Assembly: GCA_950295325.1 (NCBI GenBank) | Contig: OX485805.1 | Span: forward strand, 17,595,501 to 17,659,500 | DNA from: Polytrichum commune | Lineage: Eukaryota; Streptophyta; Polytrichopsida; Polytrichales; Polytrichaceae | Reading direction: 5' to 3' | DNA: 64,000 nt | Program-made: the position numbers and the translations under genes | Part shown: piece by piece, positions 22,472 through 35,320 of the stretch | Layout: each line of letters starts with the position of its first letter | How positions within the stretch are numbered: position 1 is the first letter of the stretch | The notes under the pieces: generated by a model | Seen by the model: only the letters and a program-made list of their open reading frames with translations | Database searches by the model: none | Told to the model about the DNA's origin: nothing

Positions 22472-24988
22472 TTAATTACCAATACATTGCTCTAAAAACA
22501 AGTCTTCCTTACGCTTGGGCTCGGGGGACTTTGATGTGCTTTCCCCGTCACGAATCTCCATTGTGTTTGTGTCCAATGTAGCACCACCTTTAGGCCCATC
22601 CGGATTCATGGCGCTCGCATGCGCATGCGACACCACATTGGCCCTGTCATACATAAATTCATCAACGAGCAGGTACCAACGACACTTCTCCGATCGTTGT
22701 GACCCCGACTTCGCATTCATCGCCTTATCCTCCTTATAGTCGTTGTAGATTGCAGCCCACTTCTTGCGACAGGCCTCGCTATCCTTCGTGAAGTCTAGAC
22801 ACATGGAAACAAGCTTGGTGTGCAATCGCGACCAATTGTCCACACCTGCACGCCCACACAAACCCAATGCTTAGATTGGCTTGAGCCCATTGCCATCGGA
22901 TTGTATGTATGTGTGAAAGAAAACCATACATGTTGATTAAAAAAAAAACCCCACCTGCTGGTTCACACTCTGTTCTGCAGACAGAAATCCAGAGCAGACA
23001 AATTTACAGAGCAAGAACAGAGTCCCTAATTGACTAGCCCAGTCGATAGCACACGGCCTAATATCTGCAGTCTGCTTGCAGGAGAGCTCCCTGGACAGTG
23101 CAGCAGAGCTGCAGAGAGGAGTGCAGGTGAAAAAAAAAAAAAAACAGGATTGATTTCGGAAATGAGGCTGCAGCTCAGCTGCTACCTACCCTGCAGGCAC
23201 AGAATTGCCGACCAAGCCTTCTCTCTTTCCTGGGCTTTGGATCCTAAAGGCCACTTCACACACGAGACTGAGAGCCCGTGACCATTACAATTCAAGCACT
23301 CTCATTGGTGGAAAAGGTGGAGCTGGGTCAAGTTCGCTTCACACTATGCTTGAGGAACCACAAGAGTATGTGAATGCAAGATGGATGTAAAGTCTACATG
23401 GATTTCTACATGACATCCAATGGATTATTTTCAAAAATTACCTCTTGGAGGTAGGCCTAACACAAAACCGAAAAACTATGGCACTCTGAATACTCGAGAT
23501 TTGTTCTATTTTATCATGGGTGAGAACCTACACGAATAGAAATTCTTTGAAATAGCATTTGGTTGAAGGACCGGTCACAAATGACCTCACTCTACGCTTG
23601 AGGGCCCGTGACCACACTACATGATTATGTAGGTGTGTTGGGACGGTCTTTGGACACTTACTTTTTAGCCTCTCACAATTTCATGGTCACGGCTCTTGGC
23701 TTGTGTGTGAAGTGGCCCTAACTGGGTGTTTGACTTAAATGATTAATCCCACTTACCATTCTACTTGCTCTGAATAATTTCGCTTATTTGAACTTTAAAC
23801 TGTACCTTTGAATTCCCATACTTGAGATTACAAGTTTCATTAAGTAGAGGATCAGAAGTTGGTTATTTTCGACAAACACAATTGAAACCCCAACTTTAAG
23901 AACCTAGTTTTCACATGAGGTTTGAGTTGTGAAAAGGGAGATTTGGATTCACAAGTGTAAATCCTGAAATTTATTGGATCACTCTTAAAATTGCGAACTT
24001 GTTACTTGAATTTGTGTCATTTAAAGTTTAAAAACCTTAAGTTCTGCTCCCCATCCACCAGAAAGACTATGATTTCAAGACGACATTGATTTCATTATGT
24101 TTTGAACTTTGAGGCTTCTGACTTGCTTGTATGCTCCCTCAATAAGTTACTCAAGAGACCAGAGAAAATGAGATTCAAAAGACGAAAAAAAGAAATCCAG
24201 GACCCCTAGACTCTGCTGCATGGTTATCTGCGGCAAGTGTGTTATCTGCAGCCTGATAGAACTGCAGGCAGGAAATTTAAAATGAGGCCTCTGTGCCGCC
24301 AAAAAACGAGGCTGCAGACAACAGCAACTTCGTAAATGGACAGCATAAGCCCATTTTGCGAAACAAAAAAACCTGGCAGCAGTTGCTGCCACATAAACCA
24401 CCAATCATCCAGGGAGGTGGCATAGGGCAATTGGGGATCAAAAACATAGCAGAGCATAAATATGTGAAAAGAAAAACCAAAAAAATGTTTTTAAAGGAGA
24501 AGATTACCTTGCTTTGGCGGAGCACTGAAAGTGTTGTGCATTTCGCCTCGAATGCTAATGAGCTGTATGACCCAGTGGTCTTTCCACGGGCCAACATTCT
24601 TCAATAGCTCGACCTCCTCTTTCGCCTCATCCAATTCAACCACCTCGATTTTTTTCTTCGGAGCCTTGCGTTTCTTCGCAGGTTTGGATTGGTTGGTCAA
24701 GCATTCTTGGGGGCCACGTTTATGCGACCCATCCGAGAGGTCGATGATTGCGGGAGGACTGCCTTGGACTGGGGGTGGGAATCCCAAGCCATGAACATGC
24801 GGCATGAACGAATGCGGAAACATGAAGGGCATTTGATTTGGTGCACCTCCGAATCCTTGGAAAAATGGAGGCTGAGGCATGACCGGGAGCTGTGAACGGT
24901 ATTCAGCAGGAATTGGCGGTGGAGTGGAACCTGTCGCGCCATTCTGCGTGGATCCCTTGACATTGGGCTGTGTCCCCTGGGAGTCCAT
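22472..24988 (-). CDS. Harbinger Myb/SANT-like (trihelix) DNA-binding protein
   Basis: Two exons on the minus strand: 24988-24508 and 22845-22472, joined by GTAATC / GTGCAG with phase 1 preserved, giving 284 residues. Exon 1 has a Pro-rich N-terminus, a basic patch (KPAKKRKAPKKK) likely to act as a nuclear signal, and the first helix of a Myb/trihelix domain (GPWKDHWVIQLISIRGEMH). Exon 2 completes it (DNWSRLHTKLVSMCLDF, EACRKKWAAIYNDYKEDKA) and then CRWYLLVDEFMYDRA. In this family the protein binds terminal repeats and carries the transposase into the nucleus. The start context AAGATGG is good. The 1,662-bp intron contains a nested MITE. No disabling change is seen. Confidence 0.85.
23248..23718. 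mobile_element. Tourist-like MITE, 471 bp, nested in the Myb-like intron
   Basis: Imperfect terminal inverted repeats of about 34 bp: the left end reads AGGCCACTTCACACACGAG and the right end, reversed, reads GGGCCACTTCACACACAAG; both run on to (G)AGAGCC(C)GTGACC. The direct repeat TAA flanks both ends (23245-23247 and 23719-23721), the target duplication expected for PIF/Harbinger-mobilised MITEs. There is no coding capacity. Confidence 0.85.
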
Positions 24989-25699
24989 CTTGGGTAGCGG
25001 GAAAAAACCAAAACACCGTAAGTATTATAATCTGAACCTCCAATGACATCAAGGTATTCAATCAATCTGATAAACTGTACTTAACGAATGAGTTTAGACA
25101 GGGAAATCCTTGAACAGGTAGCGGTAGCGTGGGGGGGATGGAAAAGAACACACCAAAAAAAAAAAAAAAAAAAAAACCAGAGAAATTGGCACAGATGCTG
25201 GTGGTATGTTGTGGGAATTCTACGACATTGTCGATTGTGCTGAATTGGCTTGAAGGCTGGGAGGGCTTGAGAGCTTGAGGGCTGGAAAGTTGCGGCCAGG
25301 GAGGGCTCGGAGGCTGGGATTGCGTCAAAGCTGGATTGGCTTGAAGGCTGGGAGCGATTGAGGGCTTGAGCTATTGAAAGCTGCGGCCAGGGAGGGTGGA
25401 GGTGGGAGGGGAGTGGCGAGCTGTGGGGAGCAGGAGGAGAAGCAAGAGCGGGGAGCGAGCTCGGAGCAGGAGCGGGGCATGAGGGAGCTCGGAGCAGGAG
25501 CGGGGAGTGAGGGTGCTGGAGGAGACGCCATATGGTGGTCCCGCCATTTGATGTGGCACGGCAGGTGAGTGCTGCCAGTGTATTTTCCCTGGTAGAGTCT
25601 CCCTGCCGCTCGGGGATGCCACCGGGGATAGCCTCTCACCTGCCTGCCCTTGGTGTGGTAAGTGGCAGGTGGGCTCGGCCAATGGGGGCAAGCAGTACG

Positions 25700-27000
25700 G
25701 CCTGCCTACCTGTCGCAACCCTTGCTAGCCCCCCTTGACCATCTTGCCAATTTTCATTCCTAGCAAAGGTTACGAGCGCTAACCCTTCGCATACCGCCAT
25801 GCTAATGGTTAGCTCCTCTCACCCCGGACCTTATAGTTCATAGGAGGGGAACCAACCCTCCTACTTTGCTTTCGGGACTCACCCCTTAATCGGTAACCAA
25901 CCCCTTTAATCGGTAACCAATCCTTAGATGTGGACTTCCATCCATGGAAGTCCAATCTTATGCTGATCATCACGTTGCCGGAGCAACGCTACAACAACCC
26001 GAACCATACTAGGCAATTATGGCCTCACATTGGGCCAATGCCAATGGAGGCCGTGCCGTTCGGCCTCGGGTGGGTGAGGCCACACCACCTCACCCATATA
26101 AGCCTCTAGGACTTCACGCGGGGCCCCTACCCCACCGTCAACCAACCTCTTGTCTCTCTACCAAGAGTTGGGGCCAAGTGGACATTTTCCTTTAGCTGCT
26201 GGGCCTAGAACCCTCAGCAGCTTCAGACCATCATAACTTCCTTGTATGATGTCTGATCATAACAACCAACCACTCCATCTTCATCTACGCTTCACGTAGA
26301 TGCCGATGGACTCCTCACTTGCCCCATTCGGGCAAGTATTGAGGAAGTTATGCCTGTTTGAACCTTGGCAGTCCCGGGAATCACTCCCAGGCACTGCTGT
26401 ACCAGGGCGCTGTCCCGGGACAGCGCCCCACTCAAATGGCCATAACTCCTAGCTCACACCTCCGATTGAGGTGTTCTTGAGCTTTCTAGAATCACCACGC
26501 CATGAGCTACGCATAACTCATGGCCTTACCCTTGTGCCTCCTAGTCTTCGTGGGTGGGAGGCGTTCCCAACGCCCGGGGCCCTCACCCACACTAGGATCA
26601 CTTGGGCCCTCTCACCAACGGCGCCACAAGTCCCGGGTGTCACTCCGGGGTCCCCCTTGTGCCCATGGTGTTTCGGGCACTCCTCATGGAGAGGTGCGCG
26701 ACACTACCCCCCATGTGGTACCCCCCTTAGACCTCAAGCACCGACCCTCCCATCGGTACCTAGACATGAGGCGAGAATGCAAGACCTTTAAAAGTGTCGC
26801 CTCCCGCCCCTGTGATTGGTTGCTTTTAGTCTTAGCTATGAGGGCACAAGAAGCTTCATTAACAAAAACCAATGGTAAGATAGATGAGTAGTAAGGCATT
26901 TGGGGATGGGACAAAACTACCCAACATTCATTGCTTGGTAGGCAAAATCATGAACATGTGTGAAAGCTACTTAACTGAAAGCTACTAAAAAATCTCCAGA
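25700..27000 (+). mobile_element. GC-rich LTR-like region, possible solo LTR
   Basis: The composition changes sharply at about 25710 (TGTCGCAACCCTTGC) to a GC-rich, non-coding stretch with a promoter-like CCATATAAGCC near 26094, followed by CT-rich sequence. Both strands have short GC-rich frames without protein character. Plant LTRs often look like this, but no second LTR, primer-binding site or internal region was found, and the ends are approximate. Confidence 0.3.
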
Positions 27001-27099
27001 ACAAATTCTTGTAGGTTTAGGGTGAAAGCCGGATGCCTCCCCTATAACCAAGGGAGCTTTACCCGGTTTTTAGGAAAGACTTTGGCTATTTGGTAAAGT

Positions 27100-27640
27100 C
27101 AAGTGGGGAGAGGGCATAATCCTAGTGTTGTACCCAAGCACACCGTGACATACTCACATTGTGGGCACACTAATTTTGGTCTTTTGACTTTAGAAATCAC
27201 ACACAGGCATGCGCCTAGTCAAGCTCCCCTCCAAAGAGTGCACACCTTGAAGCCTTTATATGCCTCAAGAGGTTACTGTCTACTACATAAAATATTGTAT
27301 TTAGTGTCATATGGTATTCTATGTCACTACAGTAATGTTTTTATTAACACTTCTTATGAATAGATTTACAAGTGTTTTCATGGATGATTGAAATTTGAAT
27401 GGAACCCATGTCAATTCTTGAAACAAAGTTTGGTGTATTTTGCACCGTGACATTTTTGTAGTGAATAATTGTCATGAAATGCAATGAAATTGATTTTAAA
27501 GTTCGGGAAGCCGAAACAACCAATTGAGATTGACAGTACATTACGATGGTTTCAAACCAGCTAAATCTCTAAAGTGGCATAGTGCAAAAGCCTCTGTGAG
27601 ATAGAGGCTATTATCAACTTGATGGTCTTATTGAAGGAAA
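27100..27640. other. Non-coding stretch without recognised features
   Basis: Only small, unsupported frames are present. Nothing repetitive or structured was identified. Confidence 0.45.
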
Positions 27641-28900
27641 GACTTGAGGCTCCCTAGAACTACCTTCTCAAATAGTGATGGATAGATAGAAAGAAACGTT
27701 GGCCTCGATTTGAGGCAATGCATGAATGGAGAGCGAGTCCGCCCACATGCTACTATCATCTTTTGGTGGTGGACTCTATGTAATGGACCAGGTAAATGTA
27801 ACCAATAATTTTCCCCAGCTAGGGATGAGAGAGGTTGGGGGTAATAGCGGGGCAACACTTCTAGGGGGCTTGGAGGGCTTGTTTCAAATTTGCATTTGTT
27901 GAGGTTGATGGGAGAGAGCAAATGATGGTGGTGTGTAATTGGGTTTGCATTGTTTTGAGATGATTGGGGGAATTTTAAAGCAATCAAGTAAGGGTTTTGA
28001 AGATGGAATTATGAATTCCACCTCATTGGCCAACGGTTGGGACAATGAGTGGTTAAATTTGCTAGCTGCGAGCTGCAAGCGGCGATGGCAGTGTTTAGTG
28101 GGGTGTATTTGTTAGTTTCCTTTTGTGCTACTATTTATGAGAAACAGTCATGGCAATATGTGTATTTGATGTAGTGGAGTTTGATGTTAGTAGTGGGTTG
28201 GTTGAGAAGGGGTCATGGGTTTGGAGGCCTTTGATGAGAAGAATGTCTAGCTAGTAGCGAGATGGGTAGATGCATGGGGTAGAGGGTAGAGGGACAAATG
28301 CATGGGAGTATCCACTATGAGATGGTGTTGTCACTGGGGGAAGTAGCGGAAAATGTATCATTAATGAGGCATTTCCATTGAGTCTAGTGATGGGAGAGTA
28401 GGAGTTGTCGAATGTATTCCAAGCCGTTGTTGTGTCTGTCTATGTGCAAACTCTTACGGATGGGTGGGTGCAACTTGCAAGAACGTGGAGCCATGTGGTG
28501 GGGTTGGAGGGTTTTGGGGGCATAATGAGCAAAGTGGGGAAGGGGATTTTTTGGGCTAGAAGAGATGCTTGCTATAGTTGCCCATGTATTTAGCATTGTA
28601 GAATTTGAGTGTTGTGGTGATGTGGGATGGTGGGATGGTGGGATGGTGGAGTTATTCTAGAAGGTGTTGGAGAGATTGTGGTTCAATCAGGTGTTGTTTG
28701 TCTATTTGTGAAGGGTTGGATGGTGGGGGGTGATTTCTTGGCTGAAGTTTTGTTTGTAGAAGAGGGGAAGTTGTGTGTCGAGGTTTTGAAAGGGGCCTTT
28801 TCAAAGTTTTTGCTATGTAGGTAATGGGGGTAGATGTGGTAAATGTGAATGACTTTGTTGTCAAGGGAATTAGGAGAATATTAGATCTATAGTTGGAAAA
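27640..28900 (-). mobile_element. LINE-like fragment, degenerate
   Basis: The plus strand shows the same strong G+T bias as the LINE at 13950-18240, and the minus strand gives broken protein-like text: SLSIHALPQIEANVSFYLS, FEKVVLGSLKSFL, MAPRSCKLHPPIRKSLHID, NGLEYIRQLLLSHH. No reverse transcriptase or endonuclease motif is present, so it would be a 3' fragment of a related element. The assignment rests on composition and style only. Confidence 0.35.
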
Positions 28901-28949
28901 AGACTTTCTAATAGAATATTGCTGTGCATAGAACAACCTCTACAGTTCC

Positions 28950-29930
28950 AATAAATACATGAAATGGGGCACAAATTATGAGATGTTTGTCCCCTGATAT
29001 TGCTTCAATTAATCGGGCTTGTGTGTCATGTTGCATGACTGGTTTTTTGACCCCTCCTTATTTTGGCCAAATTTGGCAAATTATTTATGTTCAGTTGGTG
29101 TTTTGTCCTCATCAAGTCCGATTTGTGTATTTGGGAGTTTTTTTTGCAGTCTACCAAGTAGTTTTTTTTGGTTTCCCAATTGATGCATTTGAAAATAATT
29201 AGGTGGGGTCTAGCTTGATTGAATTTTTCAACCCTCCAAGCTTTTGAAATGCATGATGTCACTCCAAATGTGCGTTGTTAAAAACCTTGGGTGAGTTAAA
29301 GATTGTTTTTGTGTTCACTTTCTTCTGTATTTGTCAATTTTAAAAATAATCTCATGTACATGTTGTGTTGTTTGATCCTGAAAAAATATGCTTGGCCATT
29401 ATCTTTGAATTTGGATGCCCATGTAGTAGCCTCCTTTTCATGGGTTTTTGGATGGTCTCGTAGTATGGCTATGTCCCTTTCTAGCTTGGACATGTGGGAG
29501 GTGTCATGATATCTATTAATTGTAAAAAATAAAAATAAATAAAAAAACTAGGAAGATAGAAGTTAATAAGCAAGAATAAGGGTTAGTAGTGAAAAAGGGG
29601 ATCAAATAAGGATCCTAGGGGGTGCACTTTTCATAACAAGTATGAGTATACATGAGTGGCTAAATAGGGTGTTATTTTGAACTTTTCCGTACTGCGTATA
29701 CATACATTGCACAAATTATAACACATAGTCATTTACATGTATGGAGAACTCTAGAAACAATTCAACATTTCTACTTGTATGGTAGGGTCACTTATCGAGG
29801 CTCATTTATTTGGAAGTATGAAGGAGGATGAGTGTGGTTATGATCACACATTTCTTAGTGATTCCAAAGCATAAGGTGGTGACAAGGAAAATTGTAGTGT
29901 TGGAGAAGATAATTCAAACATGTGTAGGGA
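28950..29930. other. Unassigned region
   Basis: A 66-codon minus-strand frame at 29296-29493 (KLERDIAILRDHPKTHEKEA) has a coiled-coil feel but no recognised family and no supporting splice sites. The rest is AT-rich and featureless. Confidence 0.3.
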
Positions 29931-29939
29931 TTTTCATAA

Positions 29940-30800
29940 AGATGGATGTGAGGCCAAACCACCCACCCTTAAGCGTCCTAGTCCAGGTGAGGGAATGGAT
30001 ATCACATTCATGTTTCCACAACTCCATTTGACCAAACTCGTGAGAATCCATTACATCTCCCATCAATCATTGCACACCAATCCATTCCACGATAATATTA
30101 CAAGCATTGACAAACGCTCTTCTCTATTATCCCAATCATAACACCCCCTATTGCTACACCAATATCATTCACACCCCAAATTCAACCGCTAATTCTACCC
30201 TCCCATACTTCTTGTTTTCCTAGCTTACTAACGAACTAATTATTAAAGCTAATATTAAGTGACCGCCTAATTAACTATCTATTACTAAGTCCAATGTGGC
30301 ACCACGGCATTCCCATGTAAGGCCGGCAGCTGCCTCCTTATATTAGCTACCTTTGAAGTTCAGTCCCACTGCCTCGGTAGCTGCTGCCCTTATATCAACT
30401 ACCTTTGAAGTTCAGTTCCACTGCCTCGGCAGCTGCCTCCTTATATCAGCTACCTTTGAAGTTCAGTCCCACTGCCTCAACAGCTGTTGTCCTTATATCA
30501 GCTAAATATTCAAATCCTAATTAACCACACTAATTCCCTACTTGACCTCACTAATTCCCACAAGACCCTCTTACTAATCTTCCTACCTAATCACACTAAA
30601 TCCCCTAATAACCTCCTCCTAATTCACACATTTTTTCTAATTCTAAGAGCTCAAAATCCTAGAGAGGAGGGGGAGAGAGAGAGAGAGGAGAAGAAGAGAA
30701 GAGAAAAAAGAGAGGAAGGGAGGAGGAGGAGAGGGCACCCAAGACCACAAACCCCTTAACCTTCTCCTACTTAGTAGGACCTTATCCTATCCACTAAACC
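29940..30800 (-). mobile_element. LTR-retrotransposon-like non-coding unit (copy B)
   Basis: The reverse complement of this stretch shows, in order, CTACTAAGTAGGAGAAGG, a CT-rich tract, CTCTAGGATTTTGAG, AATTAGG-rich text, a minisatellite, and then GACGCTTAAGGGTGGGTGG and TTTGGCCTCACATCC. This matches copy A at 9380-10700 in reversed orientation about 20 kb away. The two differ a good deal, so they are old. No coding domains remain. Confidence 0.35.
30324..30503 (+). repeat. 52-bp minisatellite, about 3.5 copies
   Basis: AGCTACCTTTGAAGTTCAGT or a close variant starts at 30345, 30397 and 30448, with a partial fourth copy at 30500; units also share CCCACTGCCTC and CTTATATCA. It occupies the same place in copy B that an unrelated minisatellite occupies in copy A. 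Confidence 0.75.
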
Positions 30801-30999
30801 CTCACCCTCTAAACGAACAAGAGCATGCTCTAATTCAAACATTTAAATCCAAGGCCCTTCCTCTTGCTTCATCAAACACTACTCACTTAACCAAAACACT
30901 CCCTAATGTCACTAAGCTTCTACTTCACCACACAAAATAGGCTTAAGGCCTAAACATAAATCCACACCAAGCCTCACTCTTTTTATACTTTTGATTGTT

Positions 31000-33900
31000 T
31001 CAATAACACTCCAAATGCAATTCTAAGTAGATTCTAAGCATAAAACAAATATGAGCAACCATTTTGGGCTCATAATGGAATTGATGCAATTGCATGTTGA
31101 AAATGATTTACAAGAAGATGTAGAGTTGCAAAGTGAGCTTCAACATGCCTTGGACATTCTAATTGATGCCCTCTCAATCGAATGTAAAGTCCATCACTGC
31201 TTATGTAGAGGTAAGGGGGTTTGAAATATTTAGTAATATTGCTAGTCAATTGAATGAAAATCTAACTTTATCTAAAGATCAATGATTCGGATTAAGGCTA
31301 GCATATAAAATATGAAGCCTAAACTCCAAATTGCCACAAATCATGGTACTATGTTAAATCTTGGTTATGATTGTGGAGTGTTTTGTTGAACACACCTAAA
31401 GCTAGAATTCTTTTAAAAATGGTAGACCAAAACAATTAGCTTCGAATAAGGTTTGGCTTGTTGGGAGGGTTTATAGAGTATACTATAAAGGAGCATAAGG
31501 ATCCAATTGACTTGATGGACTATCCTTTAAACATGGAGATTGGTTTATAAAAAGGAACCAACAATAAGTGGACTTACGATCTTACGGATCATTTGATGGT
31601 ATATTTAGAAATAATAATTGCATTAGCTTCTATGACATATATTGTAAACTTAGATGCTTATGAGTCACATCTGGGGGGATGAGAAGTATTCAACAACTTT
31701 GTTAATGAATGCTAACGTTTTACATTATACATTGATAGGGTTCAAGAGTATATTTGTATGCTTATGACTTGTATTTTTATCATTGAAATTATACATGCAT
31801 TACTCGATTTTACAAAAAAATTGGTATATAGAAGGTTTTAGAGTATAATGTGGTATTCGTAAAGACGTCACATGGCATGTAAAAAATCATATATGTCTTT
31901 TCTTGAATGCAAGGAATGCAAGCTTGAATTGGTCTTTGGAGGTGATTTTTGCCAACTACACTAGTTTTCACCAACTATAGTTTTTTCCAAAGCTCAAGTG
32001 CAATCCACAAAACTAGAATTTGAGTTGGCCTTGAAAAATCGCGTCGCATGTAAAACTAACGTTTTCATATATACTATGTTGTATGTTGCTAATGCACGTG
32101 ATGCTTGTTTTTTTAATGAAAGGGGCACCCCCCTGGATAAGGATAAGGGTAAGGGATAAGATATTAACCAAGAATAACCATTGTTGGATGGGTAGTGGGG
32201 AGAACCAACCTACGGTAGTAAGGTAGATAGTCAAAGCAATATGAAGAGGACTACACTAAAAAGGATATTTTAATGTTTGATTATATTTAATGTTGTTACC
32301 ACCCTACCTTGATCAACACTAATTTTCAATTCCTTGACAATTAGTGTTAGACATAAGATATGTTGAAATGCTCCTTTTATCATTCTTTTTCATACCTTAC
32401 GTACAATGAATTCAAACATGTAACTTCTACATATTACCATAGTTGATATTTAGTGTTTGAGTTTACACTTATTGTTACTTACTTTCATAGGGTTATTGAT
32501 ATTTAGTGTATGCATTCATATTAAGTGTATCATACACTAAATGTCCTTTTAAGTGTACTAGTAATCAATAATGGAGTAGTTAATTGGGTATTTCTAGGAG
32601 TTATGATTAACTTGCATGGTAGAAGATTCGATAGAAGGGGAGGTGGCTACCGGATATAAGAAAGGATGTCAATATCGGTAATGTGCATGCCAAGGAGGAG
32701 GAGAGTGACTTGGCTGGAAGTTGTAGTGTACAAGGGAGTATTGGATAGTATTGGTAGACGAATTAAACTGGTAGCAAGCCTGTATAGGATCCCTAGCCAT
32801 TACTTGTCTATTAATAGATATTTGGTAATATAATAGCGGTAAATACACTAGTAGCTTACCTAGTAGAGCAAATAAGCATAACAATAGCACTATAATTGGT
32901 AGCTTGCCCAGTAGGAGGAAGGATCAAGAAGGTAGGAAATTGGTAAGGATACCTAGTTTTACTACGATAGAAAGAAATATTCTTTAACAATATCTTGATA
33001 TCGTCATTGTTGTCTCAAAGTTAGAGACCTGGGAGTCTAATTCCTTCAAGTGAGTATGAAGTGTACCAATGGTATGCATTGTTTCCGGAGTCAAGGTTTT
33101 TGTTTGCTAATCTCATGCCTTTGTTCCATTGGTTTTAGGCGTTGTTCTAGGGTTTGTACAATGCTTTGTAGACTATTGACTTCAATAAAATGCATAGATG
33201 ATGAAATTTGGATGAAAATTCACTTAGTAAGTGACAATAATTGCAACAGTGTTAATCTATAATGACCACATTTGCTTACAATGAATGACAAAAAAAAATT
33301 GCTATATTTACATATAGTGTTGGTGACACTACATGGGCACTTTACAATTCATGACTATTACATGGGGGCTTTGTATGTGTTTACTAAAGGTCTATGTTTA
33401 CCTTAAGTTCTATATTCTATCATTTCATGTGCCCTACTTTTCATTATAATTTGTTCCTTGCATTAATTACTTGTAAGCTATATTCATCATAAGTACAACA
33501 TACGAACACATTTTGTAGAATTCATATATAAACACATGACAAGGAAAGTATGCAATCAAATCACACATATAGAGAATCGCTTGAACAAGGAAAACACACA
33601 TTCAACATGATACCATAACAAAACCAATGTATTTGTAATGGTTTAGGTCACAACATGTGTATAAAAGTTTCAGGTTATGACATTTACAAAGATTACAAAA
33701 ACACACGTGTTTAGTCTGTAAATTGTAAGGTTCAAGGTTCAACATTGTAGAGCTAAACTTAGAGTGATCATGCAACAAGACCCCTGGTAGGCAATAGAAC
33801 CCTAAACCCTAAAACATGAAGCTCTATGAAAGAATCACCGTGAATGCGCAATTCTAACTACGCTTTCCTGCATAACACCATAATACAACTGACATCATTG

Positions 33901-35066
33901 GCATTCAGGTGAGGTTCAATTCCGTAGCAATTAATGGGGAGAACCAACCACTAAATTACAGACGAACCGGTTGAGTTTGAGAAATAGCCGGTTGAAGTTC
34001 AAGACTTCAGAAAATTTACCATTCATTTTAGAGAAATCTATGGAATTTGCCTCATACTTATAAAGAAAAACAGAAAGATCACAACATGTAGTAACTGGTT
34101 GACTTGGAAACACTATTACGATTTTGACAGATTATGCCCAAAAATCTCCCTGGACACTGTTGCATTGGTGGGGCCACTCATGGTGCCTCACACTTTCTGG
34201 TTCACAATTGGACTCAATGGTGTAGATTCAAGTTAAATATGTAGCCTCCAATACATTTATTAAGAATTGTTCCAAGGTCAATATAAAATATTCTATACAC
34301 CATGATTGAAGTTTCAGTGAGAGAGCTTGAATAATGTAATGTTGAAGGAAAATAAGTGTAGTAAGATGAATGTCTTTTTCTGAAATCACATTCAAAAATC
34401 AAAGTAATTGGTCTCGAGACTCAAGCTATAGAAGAAAATTCATTACATTGAACCAATGACAAAATTTTACCACTATTATCAATCCTCAGTGCTTTAGGGG
34501 TAAGGTTGAAGATGTCACTTGGTTGCTTTTGGTGACATGGTTGATGTCTTTTAGTCTCTAGTCCGTGCCCAAGGTCTCCTTGGAGCACAACTCTCCACAT
34601 GGGATTCCTGTGACTTGGTTGTATTTGATGTCAAAACAATGACGAATTTTTTTATTTTCATAAAGAAGATTAAAAGAGGTTGTGTAGTCATAACAATATA
34701 GGTTTCAATGAAATTTATAAAGTTCCTACAATCAAGATACTCACAACCTTTGAATTATCACATAAGCTGGATATTTCATTCCAAGGATGTATGGGATAGT
34801 TGACTTTGCTCCATATAAAATAAGGAGGTACATTGAAATTCGGATTTTCATATAGTATCATAATTGATCACTCTATGGTTAGAGTCAGGATGGCCGATTC
34901 AATGTGTTATTGGGGCTTCATAGGTGTAGAATTGGCCATCACTATTCATTTTGTCATTGGGCCCAATTTTGCACTTGCCTTGCACTCCGACTCCCCACCA
35001 ATTCTATGAAGACTTGATTCATTAGCACTACTAGTACCTCTCCCAATGCCAGAGATGTTTACCAAC
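31000..35066. other. AT-rich non-coding region
   Basis: No gene is supported. A short coding-like piece at about 31070-31210 (MELMQLHVENDLQEDVELQ, ending at a GTAAGG donor-like site) could be a remnant exon of unknown origin. Two small hairpins are visible: AACACTAATT...AATTAGTGTT at about 32318-32350, and ATATTTAGTGTATG...CATACACTAAATGT at about 32500-32545, both of MITE-like style. The rest is simple AT-rich sequence. Confidence 0.5.
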
Positions 35067-35320
35067 AATAGGGGCCATTCACGATCAGGGTACTACTTTC
35101 GGGACAAAGGACTTAAGGACTCACCATTTTTGGGCACGTTTAGGGTTTTTTTTTTTGCAAAAAAAAACATTTATTCCACTGCCCGAGAGACTACTACCCT
35201 GCCCTAAACCCTAACATGCCTGACCAGTGCCTCCCGCGCTCGTGAACACTAAACAAAATTGAAAGAATAGATCAAATGTAAATGGGAAAATATACTTTCT
35301 AGTGGAAGTACTTACTTGGG

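Larger units (their letters stand above)
20938..24988. mobile_element. PIF/Harbinger element, minimum extent (two-gene core)
   Basis: The transposase (+) and Myb-like protein (-) are in convergent order, the standard arrangement of PIF/Harbinger elements. I could not locate a convincing pair of terminal inverted repeats with TWA target duplications; they should lie at roughly 20300-20900 and 25000-25720. The left flank contains a 9-bp hairpin (CACAGAGAG...CTCTCTGTG, about 20808-20840). Both genes are open, so the element could be recent. Confidence 0.75.

Noticed and set aside
25325-25738. GC-rich open frames on both strands next to the Harbinger Myb-like gene
   Set aside because: Low-complexity GAGCGGG-type sequence gives open frames in several phases; there is no protein character or splice support.
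26471-26914. Overlapping GC-rich frames on both strands
   Set aside because: Several frames are open at once with Pro/Arg/Ser-rich text; this fits a GC-rich LTR-like region, not a gene.
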